Source: Alloscardovia criceti DSM 17774
Lineage (GTDB): Bacteria > Actinomycetota > Actinomycetes > Actinomycetales > Bifidobacteriaceae
Assembly (NCBI RefSeq): GCF_000376885.1
Contig: NZ_AQXR01000008.1
Location: 1 to 64,000, forward strand
DNA length: 64,000 nt
Reading direction: 5' to 3'
Made by a program: the position numbers and the translations under genes. Below, in pieces: positions 34,939-44,085 of this stretch. Numbering within the stretch: the stretch's first letter is position 1; each line of letters starts with the position of its first letter. The notes beneath the pieces were generated by a model that saw nothing but the letters and a program-made list of their open reading frames with translations, ran no database searches and was not told where the DNA came from.

Positions 34939-35975
34939 CGATTATCTGCTTTCAGTTCATGAGACAAGCCCAAAGCGCTCTTAATGCTATTGCGCTTGAC
35001 TCCAGCGGCGAGGACCATACTAACGGCCATTGCAAGTTCATTAAAGTGTTCTGTATTTTTCTCGCCGATAATTTCACGAACGAGTGCCATGGCCTCTTCC
35101 GTAACTTCCACGCATAAGGTTTGGTTACTAATATCTGCGCCATAGGCCTGCACATCTTGACGTGCAAGGCGTCTTAACTCTTCGGCATCGTTACGATTGG
35201 CTCGTCTATTCAAAAACGTCCGTTGTGTCAAACGCTGCGTTTCCATGCTTTGGGTTTCCAACTCCGGCACGTTGAATGTTTCGCGCGAGGTATTCGTGTA
35301 CACATCCACTTTGACGCTGGTCAGGGCAAGCGCCTCCAACACGGAGTCATCCACCTGAATAATGACGGATGTAGCCCCATCCTCGAGCATGATATACAGC
35401 ATTTTTTGTATATCCAGTGGAGAAAGTGGCGTTTTTAATCCCAATTCACGTTCTAAACTGACTCCGCCACGTGTATCGATAATGCCTAAAGGATTACCTA
35501 AATAATGGAGCAAATGGTATAACTCTGCCATTACAAGCGGCGCATTATCCCCTTGCACAGCAAAAACAGCCAAAGAGGCAGAAGGCATAGCTGTCATATC
35601 CGCCGCAATACGCGCACGTGTATCGTTATGCAAGTCTGCAAAAAGGACAGGAATTTCAGGATCTATGGGCACATCGATGACATCCGAGGTCGCCTCCGCA
35701 TCTGAATCATCGGTGTCCTGACCGATGCGTGACTTGTCTGGAGCCATGAAGACCACGGCATATGCTCCCCTTTTCGCAGCCGCATGCACAATGCGTGGAT
35801 CATACTGAGAGGTAGAGCTGATATAAAGAGCACCCGGAGTAATGTCCTCTAAGGCGTCTGCCACAGAAGTCAACGTTACTGCGTCACGATGCGTGCCGAT
35901 GGTACTTATCCCGTATCGACGACGAATATCACCAATGGTGATATGTTCTGTAATGGATTCACTTACGCTTGACAT
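34935..35975 (-). CDS. degenerate MurE-like protein (Mur ligase fold, no P-loop)
   Basis: The 346-residue protein occupies the murE slot between ftsI and murF. Its N-terminus resembles the MurE domain (SVADALEDITPGALYISS, then AAKRGAYAVVFM). In the central part MAELYHLLHYLGNPLGIIDTRGG and LKTPLSPLDIQKMLYIMLEDGATSVI mirror the MurE core. Where MurE has G-T-N-G-K-T-T, this protein has VQGDNAPLV: the lysine and threonines that bind ATP are gone. The C-terminal ligase domain is reduced to about 90 residues. It is therefore likely a pseudo-enzyme, scaffold or regulator, with the real murE elsewhere. The frame is intact and overlaps murF by four bases. Confidence 0.7.
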   Translation of the reverse strand: MSSVSESITEHITIGDIRRRYGISTIGTHRDAVTLTSVADALEDITPGALYISSTSQYDPRIVHAAAKRGAYAVVFMAPDKSRIGQDTDDSDAEATSDVIDVPIDPEIPVLFADLHNDTRARIAADMTAMPSASLAVFAVQGDNAPLVMAELYHLLHYLGNPLGIIDTRGGVSLERELGLKTPLSPLDIQKMLYIMLEDGATSVIIQVDDSVLEALALTSVKVDVYTNTSRETFNVPELETQSMETQRLTQRTFLNRRANRNDAEELRRLARQDVQAYGADISNQTLCVEVTEEAMALVREIIGEKNTEHFNELAMAVSMVLAAGVKRNSIKSALGLSHELKADNR

Positions 35976-35999
35976 ATCTATTCCACATTACCACTGACT

Positions 36000-37889
36000 C
36001 TACCAATCCACCGGAATGGCATCGGTGCGCGGAGATGACTGAGGCACCTGATACTTCTGCATCAGGAATTGCGCCACTTTCTGCACTACAGGACCGGTGG
36101 ACGTACCACCGTAGTAGCCTTTGGCGTCCTTCATAAATACGGCCACCACAAATTGTGGGTCATCTGCTGGGATAGCGATGATATAGTCACCCACGATGCT
36201 GGTGAGCTGACCATTATCGCCTGCAACTTCCGCAGTACCGGACTTGCTCGCAATACGGTAACCCTCCACACCGGCAGTTTTTGCATATTCTTCACCGATA
36301 TTTTCCATCATGTTGAGCACAGTAGAGGCCGTTTCCTCGGATACGACGCGCTCCGAGGGAGCCGCTGCGGGCGTAGTATCCTTGCCGTTGGCATCGGTGG
36401 ATTTTTCAATCAGGCGCTGGCCTAAACGTACACCCCCGTTAGCAATAGTGGCGATAACATTTGTCATCTGCAAGGCATTCACCGTATAGCCCTGACCAAA
36501 AAGCACCGTTTCGCGCGTACGCGTATCCCAATTTGTGTAATTGGTCAGCAAACCATCCGATTCACCCGGGAAATCAATGCCCGTAGCCTGACCAATGCCA
36601 AATTTTGTAATGTACTCATAGCGCTTCTCCGTGGACAAATCATACGCAGTCATAATCGTGCCCGTGTTATAGGAGTGATACAAAATGCCTGCAAGCGTCA
36701 AATTTGCTGGCGAATGCGGGATAGCATTGTGGTAGGTTTGTCCCAAGTATTCCAAGCTATACGGCACCGTGAATTGATCCGTAGCCTTGTGCAAGCCTTC
36801 TTGCAAAACCGCAGCCGCCGTAATGATCTTTCCCGTAGAACCCGGATCGAAGGTCGTCTGCATAGCCATGGAGCCCTTGGTTAATGCATCCGTGGAGTTG
36901 GCCTCATATTGATTAGAGTCGGAGATAGCAAGAATTTTGCCCGTTTTGACCTCTTGGACCACGCCAATGCCCCACGTTGCATTCTGCTCTTCTACGCGAG
37001 CTTTCAATTCTTTATTGAGGAACCATTGCACATCCGAATCAATGGTCAGCGTCACTGTGCCGCCTGCCTTTGCTTCGGATTGCACCTTTTCCGTGCCTGG
37101 AATTTTGGCAGTACCATATACCGGATTAGTTTGCTGATAGGTTTCGACGCCATCGATGCCTTGAAGTGAGGCATCTGCCATAGACTCGATGCCCGTTACG
37201 CTATTTCCATCTGCGTTGACACCACCGAGGATAGCGCCAATCAGCGATGGATTTGAGTACACGCGCTGGCTAATGAGCTCCGCACCCACTACACCGGAGA
37301 GATGCAAATCGTCGATTTTACGTTTGAGCTCTGGCGTTACGCTGGATGCCACGACTACATAGCGGGAGTTGCCGGCGATTTGTGCACCGAGCTCTTGCAC
37401 ATTGAGATTAAGTACCGGGGCGAGGATGCGTGCCACGGCCGATGCGCCTTTTCCAGGCACATCCTGCCCATCAATGCTGTGGCAGCTACTTCTGAGCGCC
37501 TCCGTCTTTTGCTGATATTCTTCATCTGTCATGCTTTTCGTGCGCTTGACAGTGCAAGAGGTAGGCGTGAAGTTTTGTACACCTACCTCATCTACGTAAA
37601 TTTTGTAGGCTTCGACGCTTTGGGCTAGTACCTCACCGTTCGTATCTACAATGCTACCGCGCATAGCCTGCACTTTTGCGGTAACAGTGCGCGAGTTTTC
37701 TGCATCCTGTGCCACACCTGCCGCATTGAAAATCTGCAGGTAGGCAAGTTTACCGATACAAATGGCTATGACCAAAGCCCAGATGACGATAATCGCCAAT
37801 GTTCTGCGGCGAATAGTGTGACCGTGGGAGGTATTCTTCCTGCCGTTTGTACCGCGTGTACGATGTGTGCGCTGAGGCGAACGAGCCAT
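36000..37889 (-). CDS. ftsI: septal penicillin-binding protein FtsI (class B)
   Basis: The 629-residue protein has a basic N-terminus, one membrane segment (ALVIAICIGKLAYLQIF), the class B PBP dimerisation region, and the transpeptidase domain. Active-site motifs are S-T-G-K in FDPGSTGKIITAA, S-Y-N in YHSYNTGTIMTAYD, and K-S-G-T in ASKSGTAEV. It cross-links septal peptidoglycan with FtsW. The start overlaps the ftsL stop (TAATG), so the two are coupled. Confidence 0.95.
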   Translation of the reverse strand: MARSPQRTHRTRGTNGRKNTSHGHTIRRRTLAIIVIWALVIAICIGKLAYLQIFNAAGVAQDAENSRTVTAKVQAMRGSIVDTNGEVLAQSVEAYKIYVDEVGVQNFTPTSCTVKRTKSMTDEEYQQKTEALRSSCHSIDGQDVPGKGASAVARILAPVLNLNVQELGAQIAGNSRYVVVASSVTPELKRKIDDLHLSGVVGAELISQRVYSNPSLIGAILGGVNADGNSVTGIESMADASLQGIDGVETYQQTNPVYGTAKIPGTEKVQSEAKAGGTVTLTIDSDVQWFLNKELKARVEEQNATWGIGVVQEVKTGKILAISDSNQYEANSTDALTKGSMAMQTTFDPGSTGKIITAAAVLQEGLHKATDQFTVPYSLEYLGQTYHNAIPHSPANLTLAGILYHSYNTGTIMTAYDLSTEKRYEYITKFGIGQATGIDFPGESDGLLTNYTNWDTRTRETVLFGQGYTVNALQMTNVIATIANGGVRLGQRLIEKSTDANGKDTTPAAAPSERVVSEETASTVLNMMENIGEEYAKTAGVEGYRIASKSGTAEVAGDNGQLTSIVGDYIIAIPADDPQFVVAVFMKDAKGYYGGTSTGPVVQKVAQFLMQKYQVPQSSPRTDAIPVDW

Positions 37890-38356
37890 TACTGAGCATT
37901 CCCTAAATCGATTGTCATACTGCTACTGCCCTGCTGCATGCCCATTTCGAGAGCACGCTCAGGAAGTTGCGATTGCAAATCGTTTAGTTTAGCACGGTCT
38001 TGCTGGACGTCCTGTGTAAGTTGTGTGACAGAATTTTGCGTTTCAGAGATGGCGAATGCGTTTTCCGTCATGGACGTGCGCATGGCCAAGGTCGCCATCA
38101 AGCTGATTACGAGGAAAATAATGGAGCTAACGAATACGATTACCGAGGATTTACGGCTAATCGATGGTCGCGCCTGCGTTGAAATGACGTGAAGCGTGCT
38201 ACGCGTTTCTTCGCGTTGTGTTACTCGAGGCTGTGGTCTCCCATACGATCCAGTGCGTGTGGAAGGACGCGTCGATGGTGATGCTGCAAAATCGGCAGCA
38301 GCGGAGTAACTACGAGAACGAGTTGAGCGAATGCTTCGTGCTTCAGCGGCGGCCAT
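37889..38356 (-). CDS. ftsL: FtsL-like divisome protein
   Basis: I use ATG 38356, preceded by GGTAGGGG, giving 155 residues. An arginine- and serine-rich cytoplasmic tail (residues 1-70) precedes one membrane segment (VIVFVSSIIFLVISLMATLAM). A short extracellular coiled coil follows (TENAFAISETQNSVTQLTQDVQQDRAKLNDLQSQ). Position between rsmH and ftsI and the layout identify it as FtsL; sequence similarity in this family is always weak. It works with FtsB and FtsQ. It overlaps the rsmH end by 14 bp. Confidence 0.85.
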   Translation of the reverse strand: MAAAEARSIRSTRSRSYSAAADFAASPSTRPSTRTGSYGRPQPRVTQREETRSTLHVISTQARPSISRKSSVIVFVSSIIFLVISLMATLAMRTSMTENAFAISETQNSVTQLTQDVQQDRAKLNDLQSQLPERALEMGMQQGSSSMTIDLGNAQ

Positions 38357-39476
38357 TTTTTCCCCTACCTCGTGAATATGTGTTGCGTGATTTATGTGTT
38401 TTATGTGTAAAACTGCGATGTGTGGAGCGAGTCTCTGCATCCGGTTTGAAAGCCGATTCCGGAATTTCTCGGGTCACTTGTACTGCTCGTAAACGCACGG
38501 AGGCGGAGCGAGAATTGCGTGCAATTTCTTCCGCATCTGCTTTTAAAGCGCCATGCGTTAAGTCCTTGAGATATGGCTGCGCCTCATCTGGGATGACGGG
38601 CATGCCTGCCGGAACATTGGCCGTCAGTCCTCGAGAGACAAATTTCTTCACACATTTGTCTTCCAAGGAGTGATAGGACTCCACCACCAAGCGGCCTCCC
38701 ACGGATAAGGCGCGCAGAGCCTGTGGCAACGTATCTGCCAGCTTGGTCAGCTCGCCGTTGACTTCAATGCGTAGGGCTTGGAATACACGTTTTGCAGGAT
38801 TGCCCGCTGGTCGCTTTGCACGAGGTACGATGTGGTCCACCATCTCGCTGAGCTCGTGGGAGGTGCGAATGAGGTGACCCGATTCACGCAAACGGATAAT
38901 TTCGCGTGCAATAGGGCCGCTAAAGCGCTCTTCGCCGTATTCCTTGAAAATGCGCACCAAATCGCCGTATTCGTACTGTGCTAGAATGTCCGCCGCTGTA
39001 AAGTCTTGACTCGTATCCATGCGCATATCTAACGGCGCATCATGGGAATAGCTAAAGCCGCGGTCTGCCTCATCAATTTGCAGGCTAGACAGGCCTAAAT
39101 CCATAAACACGGCATCTACCTGTGTAAAGCCGGCGCGATGGATAACCTCTGTAAATTCATCAAAAGCAGCGTGTGCGGGGATAAAACGGTCGGCAAACCC
39201 TTGATCCTGCACGCGTTTCGTTGCAAGCGCGAGTGCCTGCGCATCACGATCGATGCCGATAACGCGCGCCGTAGGCAATACCTTCAAAAATCCGCTCGTA
39301 TGACCAGCTAAGCCGAGCGTGCAATCCACAATGACCGGGAACTCTCGCCCATCGTTACGCGCACTGACCTCGGCGTGACTCGTGACGAGATCTACACACT
39401 CGTCAAAGAGCACAGGTTTGTGAATTTGATCGATATGCGCCGCGGCTTGGGTGGCATCCAGTGGTGAATTTACCAT
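38343..39476 (-). CDS. rsmH: 16S rRNA m4C1402 methyltransferase
   Basis: The 377-residue product has HKPVLFDECVDLV at the N-terminus, the SAM-binding VDCTLGLAGHTSGFL, DLGLSSLQIDEADRGFSYSHDAPLDMRMD, and the C-terminal RVFQALRIEVNGEL plus VVESYHSLED. It methylates the P-site cytosine of 16S rRNA. A ribosome-binding site GGGAGG inside the end of mraZ precedes ATG 39476, and the two genes overlap by seven bases. The basic tail (KTHKSRNTYSRGRGKNGRR) is longer than usual. Confidence 0.96.
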   Translation of the reverse strand: MVNSPLDATQAAAHIDQIHKPVLFDECVDLVTSHAEVSARNDGREFPVIVDCTLGLAGHTSGFLKVLPTARVIGIDRDAQALALATKRVQDQGFADRFIPAHAAFDEFTEVIHRAGFTQVDAVFMDLGLSSLQIDEADRGFSYSHDAPLDMRMDTSQDFTAADILAQYEYGDLVRIFKEYGEERFSGPIAREIIRLRESGHLIRTSHELSEMVDHIVPRAKRPAGNPAKRVFQALRIEVNGELTKLADTLPQALRALSVGGRLVVESYHSLEDKCVKKFVSRGLTANVPAGMPVIPDEAQPYLKDLTHGALKADAEEIARNSRSASVRLRAVQVTREIPESAFKPDAETRSTHRSFTHKTHKSRNTYSRGRGKNGRR

Positions 39477-39997
39477 GCAAAATCACCTCCCGGGAGAATA
39501 TCCTCCGCCATATCGCTGTAATCGTCCTCTTGTGCAGCCAAATAAGTATCCCAATTCTCGCGATTCCACAGCTCTGCACGGGTGCCAACGCCAATGAGCA
39601 CCACATCATCACTGAGATTTGCGTATGTGCGCAGCATAGGAGGCACCATAATGCGCCCTTGCTTGTCTGGCTCTAAATCCACGGCACCGGAGAGGAAAAC
39701 ACGCAGGTAATTGCGTGCCGCTTTATTGCTGAGCGAGACGTGCTGAATTTGCTGTGCAATGCGGCGAAATTCGTCATTAGGAAGCAAGTACACGCATCTT
39801 TCCTGACCTCGGGCCATGACGCAACCCGAACCGAGCTGTTTGCGCAATTTAGCTGGAATAGCCACGCGCCCCTTGGCATCCATTTTCGGTGTGTAGGTTC
39901 CGAGCAAAAGATCTGGAAGGGGGAGATTTTTCCCTACAGATGTCTCCGCCGACACAGCGGCAGCCAAACCATCGTTTAGACCTGTATTTTCAACCAT
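39470..39997 (-). CDS. mraZ: transcriptional regulator MraZ
   Basis: The 175-residue product contains two SpoVT-AbrB-like halves: LLGTYTPKMDAKGRVAIPAKLRK and LSGAVDLEPDKQGRIMVPPMLRTYA. It binds repeats upstream of its own operon and represses the dcw cluster in E. coli and Mycoplasma studies. The start ATG 39997 has a strong GGAGGGG site, so the roughly 30-residue extension before LLGTYTPKM is real; MraZ normally begins near that motif. It is the first gene of the dcw operon. Confidence 0.95.
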   Translation of the reverse strand: MVENTGLNDGLAAAVSAETSVGKNLPLPDLLLGTYTPKMDAKGRVAIPAKLRKQLGSGCVMARGQERCVYLLPNDEFRRIAQQIQHVSLSNKAARNYLRVFLSGAVDLEPDKQGRIMVPPMLRTYANLSDDVVLIGVGTRAELWNRENWDTYLAAQEDDYSDMAEDILPGGDFAW

Positions 39998-40053
39998 TTC
40001 CCCCTCCTTTCTTATGAATCAGCAGCCTCGGAACCTTTCCAAAACAACCACAT

Positions 40054-40093
40054 CGTTCCCCACTTTACTCCACTTCGCCCCACTTTTCCCCAC
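40054..40093 (-). promoter_or_regulatory. MraZ-binding repeats (four boxes)
   Basis: On the minus strand four consecutive 10-bp units read GTGGGGAAAA, GTGGGGCGAA, GTGGAGTAAA, GTGGGGAACG. This is the direct-repeat GTGG-G pattern known for MraZ operators, with one helical turn per box. They lie about 57 bp before the mraZ start, so the dcw cluster should be autoregulated. Confidence 0.9.
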
Positions 40094-40337
40094 AATTTAC
40101 AAAAATTTGATATTTTTCTCCCCTTGTGGACGCTAATTTTTGAGCAATTCAAAACGATTCATTCTCGAATGGAAAAGGAGAAAAAACGGTTTTCAGATTT
40201 TTCATGTACGTTACATTTTTTAAAGACCGTATTCGGCATCCATAACGCAGGTCCGTCGAAAAGGCAGGAAAGAAATTCACCCTCAGAAAATGTTGAAAAT
40301 GTAGAGGCTTCAGAGTACATTTGTATGGCAGTTTTTT

Positions 40338-42647
40338 ATGTTAGAAAAAGGGAATTATCACGTGTCCGATTATTCAGACCAGATCCGCGAAGAGCAGTCA
40401 AAAGTTGATCGTGCTTATTCGCGCCTCGATGAAATCCGTCAAATAACGCGAGATCGCCTGAGCGAAGTGCGCGGTCGTGGAGCACATGGCTCCCCTACGC
40501 AACGTTCGGAGCGCGACTCCTTTGCTGCAATGTATGAAGACCGACTGTATCAATTGCGTTCCGTTGAAGATCGCCTTGTCTTTGGACGCCTCGATACAGA
40601 AGACAATAAACAACTTCACATCGGTCGCATCGGCCTGCAAAGCGAGGACCATGAGGCTATCGTGGTGGATTGGCGTGCAGAAGCCGCGCGTCCGTTTTAT
40701 GAGGCAACTCCACAGCATCGTGGAAATATCGCCATGCGCCGCCATATTACGTTGAAATTCCGCGATGTGGTGGCCATTGAAGACGAGGTGCTCAACGTGG
40801 ACTCGGATTATGTGACGAATGCTTCACAATCCGGCACACTTACGGGTGAAGGTGCTTTGCTGGCCTCACTTTCCAGCCGACGCACGGGCAAGATGACCGA
40901 TATCGTCGCCACGATTCAAGGCGAGCAGGACCGCATTATCCGTAGTCCGCTGAATCGTCCTGTAGTAGTTCAAGGTGGTCCAGGTACAGGTAAAACCGCC
41001 GTAGCCTTGCATCGCGCTGCTTATCTGCTGTATACGCATCGCTCCACTTTGCAGCGCTCAGGTGTGCTCATCGTCGGACCTTCACCCGCCTTTTTGCATT
41101 ATATCGATCAGGTGTTGCCATCCTTGGGCGAAACGGGCGTCATCTCGCGTACTATGGGCAACCTCATTCCAGGCATTCAGACGTCTGCCGAGGATGATCC
41201 TTTTGCTGCGCGCATTAAGGGCGACAAGCGCATGGCAAAGGCTGTAGCAAATGCCGTATCTGCGCGCGTACGCATTCCCTCTGAGCTGCCGGTGCTCAAG
41301 GTCAACGGCGTGCGCGTACCAATTACACGCGAGGACATCGAGCAGGCGCAGTCCAATGCGCGTCGCACGCATCAGCCACACAATATCGCCCGCAATACCT
41401 TCGTCAAAGCCATGATTTCATTGCTGACGAATCGTTTTAACGAGCAGCTCGATTACGATCCGGAACCGTCCGAGGTAGAAAACGCTACAAATACGATTCG
41501 CATGAGTGAAACATTACGCCGCACCTTGAATACCGCATGGCTTCCGATGGATGCGCAGTGGATGATCAATGATATGCTGTCCAAACCGCGTCGCATCAAG
41601 CAATTTGCGCCATGGCTGAATGACGAGCAGGTGGAGGCATTGACACGACCATCGGGTTCGGCATTTACCATCTCCGACATCCCGCTTTTGGATGAGGCTT
41701 ACGAATTGCTCGGCCCTGACCCACGCGAGCAGCAGCGTCAGGAATCACGCAACCGTTCCCAATCCTCCGATGAAAGTTATGTCAATGACATGATGGAGTC
41801 CATGGGTTTGAAGGGTTCTGGCGTTTCCGCTCAAACCGTGCTCTCAAATATGAATAATTCTGACGATCTCACCTTGTCAGAGCGTGCCGGCTCTGACCGC
41901 GAATGGACCTATGGTCATATCGTCGTGGATGAAGCTCAGGAATTGACGGCTATGGATTGGCGCATGCTCATTCGCCGCTGCCCTTCCCGCTCCTTTACTA
42001 TCGTGGGCGATGTGGCACAAACCTCAGCTCTGGGAGGTACACATAATTGGAGTACCATGCTCGATAGCATTTTCGGCACAGATGGCTGGGATTTGAATGA
42101 ACTGACGATTGATTATCGAAATCCTCAAGAGGTTTCCGATATTGCCGGTAAATTTGCTGCCTCCGAGGGGTTATATATTTCGACCGTGTCTGCCGTGCGC
42201 ACTATCGAGAACAGCGTTACTCAAAAAACACTGTCCTCGCTGAATTCTGTTATCGACTCTGCAATTTATCACACTATTGAGCTCACCACACAGTTTGTTT
42301 CTCGTGATGGTTCCGGCCGCGTGGCCATTATCTGTGATAGCGAGATTCGCGATGCCGTGGATAAGCAGTTGCGCTTGTCTTTGAAGAATTCTGAGGATAT
42401 TCAGGATTCTGAATTTGAGCGTTTAACCTCTCAGGCAGCGTGGGATGCGCAGGTGGCTGTTTACACGCCTACCGAAGTCAAGGGGTTGGAGTTCGACGCC
42501 GTGGTATTGTGTGAACCGGGACTGATTTCTCAAAATAGCCCCTCTCGCCTTTCTGCAGCGGCTGATTTGTATGTGGCGATGACTCGCCCAACGCAAAAAT
42601 TAGTCATTTTGCAGACAGAAGAAGATAAACAAAGAATTTCTTTATAG
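40338..42647 (+). CDS. RNA-polymerase-recycling ATPase, HelD/HelR type
   Basis: The 769-residue UvrD-like SF1 ATPase has an N-terminal coiled-coil arm (DQIREEQSKVDRAYSRLDEIRQ) that in HelD reaches into the RNA polymerase secondary channel. Walker A GGPGTGKTAVALHRAAYLL lies near residue 215, motif II VVDEAQELTAMDW near 535, and VYTPTEVKGLEFDAVVLCEP plus YVAMTRPTQKL at the end. The family removes RNA polymerase from DNA or rifamycin-stalled complexes. GTG 40362, preceded by AAAGGGA, may be the true start. It is divergent from mraZ and 9 bp before serA. Confidence 0.88.
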   Translation: MLEKGNYHVSDYSDQIREEQSKVDRAYSRLDEIRQITRDRLSEVRGRGAHGSPTQRSERDSFAAMYEDRLYQLRSVEDRLVFGRLDTEDNKQLHIGRIGLQSEDHEAIVVDWRAEAARPFYEATPQHRGNIAMRRHITLKFRDVVAIEDEVLNVDSDYVTNASQSGTLTGEGALLASLSSRRTGKMTDIVATIQGEQDRIIRSPLNRPVVVQGGPGTGKTAVALHRAAYLLYTHRSTLQRSGVLIVGPSPAFLHYIDQVLPSLGETGVISRTMGNLIPGIQTSAEDDPFAARIKGDKRMAKAVANAVSARVRIPSELPVLKVNGVRVPITREDIEQAQSNARRTHQPHNIARNTFVKAMISLLTNRFNEQLDYDPEPSEVENATNTIRMSETLRRTLNTAWLPMDAQWMINDMLSKPRRIKQFAPWLNDEQVEALTRPSGSAFTISDIPLLDEAYELLGPDPREQQRQESRNRSQSSDESYVNDMMESMGLKGSGVSAQTVLSNMNNSDDLTLSERAGSDREWTYGHIVVDEAQELTAMDWRMLIRRCPSRSFTIVGDVAQTSALGGTHNWSTMLDSIFGTDGWDLNELTIDYRNPQEVSDIAGKFAASEGLYISTVSAVRTIENSVTQKTLSSLNSVIDSAIYHTIELTTQFVSRDGSGRVAIICDSEIRDAVDKQLRLSLKNSEDIQDSEFERLTSQAAWDAQVAVYTPTEVKGLEFDAVVLCEPGLISQNSPSRLSAAADLYVAMTRPTQKLVILQTEEDKQRISL

Positions 42648-42656
42648 GATAGATGC

Positions 42657-43895
42657 ATGACCAAAGCATTACTGTTAGAAAATATTCACCCCGATGCTGC
42701 CGATTTTTTGCGCAGCCGAGGTATTGATGTCGTAACGGAGCATGGTGCTCTGGATGAAGATGAGCTCATCGCGGCACTGAAGGATGTGGATTTGCTCGGT
42801 GTGAGGTCCAAGACAAACGTGACTTCACGCGTTTTGGAAGCCAATCCTCATCTAACCGCTGTGGGCTGCTTCTCCATTGGCACGAATCAAGTGGACCTCG
42901 AATACGCCGCTCAGCATGGTACCGCTGTATTTAATGCCCCTTACTCCAATACACGTTCCGTGGTGGAGCTGGTGATTTCTGACATTATTGCTCTGATGCG
43001 CAGGGTGCCGGAGCATACGCTGTCTATTCGTGACCACACGTGGGATAAGTCTGCAAAGAAGTCCCACGAAGTTCGCGGTAAGACCCTCGGCATCATCGGC
43101 TATGGAAACATTGGCTCGCAGGTATCTATTTTGGCGGAAGCCTTGGGCATGAATGTCGTATTTTACGATTTGGAAGAAAAGCTTGCTTTAGGTAATGCTA
43201 CGCGCATGAATTCCATGGAAGAGCTGCTGCGCGTATCCGATGCTGTCACCATCCACGTGGACGGTCGCAAGTCCAATGCGGGTCTTTTTGGCGAGCAGTA
43301 CTTCAGCATGATGAAGCAGGATGCGGTATTTTTGAACCTTTCTCGTGGATTCATCATCGATGTCAATGCTTTATATAATCATCTCAAGTCCGGTCATTTG
43401 AGCGGCGCAGCCGTGGACGTCTTCCCTACCGAGCCGAAGGCTGCTGGCGATGAGTTCTCCACACCTTTGACGGAAATTCCAAATGTAATTTTGACGCCTC
43501 ATGTGGGCGGATCCACCTTGGAAGCTCAAAAAGCTATCGGCGAATTTGTTTCGCATAAACTGTATGACTATTTGACCGAAGGCAATACATCTCTTTCGGT
43601 GAATTTGCCTAATTTAAATGTTGAGGCTCGCGGCAAAAAGCAGCGTCTGGATAGCGAATACTTAGCCACAACACCACTGACGCGCATCAGCCATCTGCAT
43701 ACGAATTTGCCAGGTATTTTGGCGAAGCTTAATAACGTACTATCCGCCCAAGAACTCAATATTGTGGCACAATCTTTGGCTACTGAGGGTGAGCTGGGTT
43801 ATGTGGTTACGGATATTGCAGGAAGCCTGAGCGATGCAGATATCCAGGCCTTGGAGGATATCCCAGGCACCGTACGCGTACACGTGATGAAATAG
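42657..43895 (+). CDS. serA: D-3-phosphoglycerate dehydrogenase
   Basis: The 412-residue product is the E. coli type with one C-terminal ACT domain. Marks are GCFSIGTNQVDL, the nucleotide-binding GKTLGIIGYGNIGSQ, LNLSRGFIIDVNAL, the catalytic histidine in LTPHVGGSTLEAQ, and the ACT domain ISHLHTNLPGILAKLNNVL. It starts serine synthesis by oxidising 3-phosphoglycerate; the ACT domain usually binds serine. It follows the helicase gene by nine bases and may share its transcript. A terminator follows. Confidence 0.95.
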   Translation: MTKALLLENIHPDAADFLRSRGIDVVTEHGALDEDELIAALKDVDLLGVRSKTNVTSRVLEANPHLTAVGCFSIGTNQVDLEYAAQHGTAVFNAPYSNTRSVVELVISDIIALMRRVPEHTLSIRDHTWDKSAKKSHEVRGKTLGIIGYGNIGSQVSILAEALGMNVVFYDLEEKLALGNATRMNSMEELLRVSDAVTIHVDGRKSNAGLFGEQYFSMMKQDAVFLNLSRGFIIDVNALYNHLKSGHLSGAAVDVFPTEPKAAGDEFSTPLTEIPNVILTPHVGGSTLEAQKAIGEFVSHKLYDYLTEGNTSLSVNLPNLNVEARGKKQRLDSEYLATTPLTRISHLHTNLPGILAKLNNVLSAQELNIVAQSLATEGELGYVVTDIAGSLSDADIQALEDIPGTVRVHVMK

Positions 43896-43923
43896 TTCAC
43901 GCAATTCATTTGCTAGACATAGA

Positions 43924-43964
43924 GTTTTGGGTGGTGTCCACAATCGTGAAACACCACCCAAAAC
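43924..43964 (+). terminator. terminator after serA
   Basis: GTTTTGGGTGGTG (43924-43936) and CACCACCCAAAAC (43952-43964) form a perfect 13-bp stem, followed by TTTATA. Confidence 0.85.
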
Positions 43965-44012
43965 TTTATATAGCCTACAAAATTGTCATACAATTCAGAG
44001 ATGTAGTAAAGA

Positions 44013-44046
44013 AGGTCGAGTCCTCCACAAAGGAAGAACTCGACCT
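44013..44046 (-). terminator. terminator of the surface-protein gene
   Basis: AGGTCGAGT (44013-44021) pairs with ACTCGACCT (44038-44046). It is placed 40 bases after the stop of the minus-strand surface-protein gene, with a weak T-rich continuation on both sides. Confidence 0.7.
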
Positions 44047-44085
44047 CTTTTAACTTAGCGTGTGAAAATGTAGATAATATCTACA

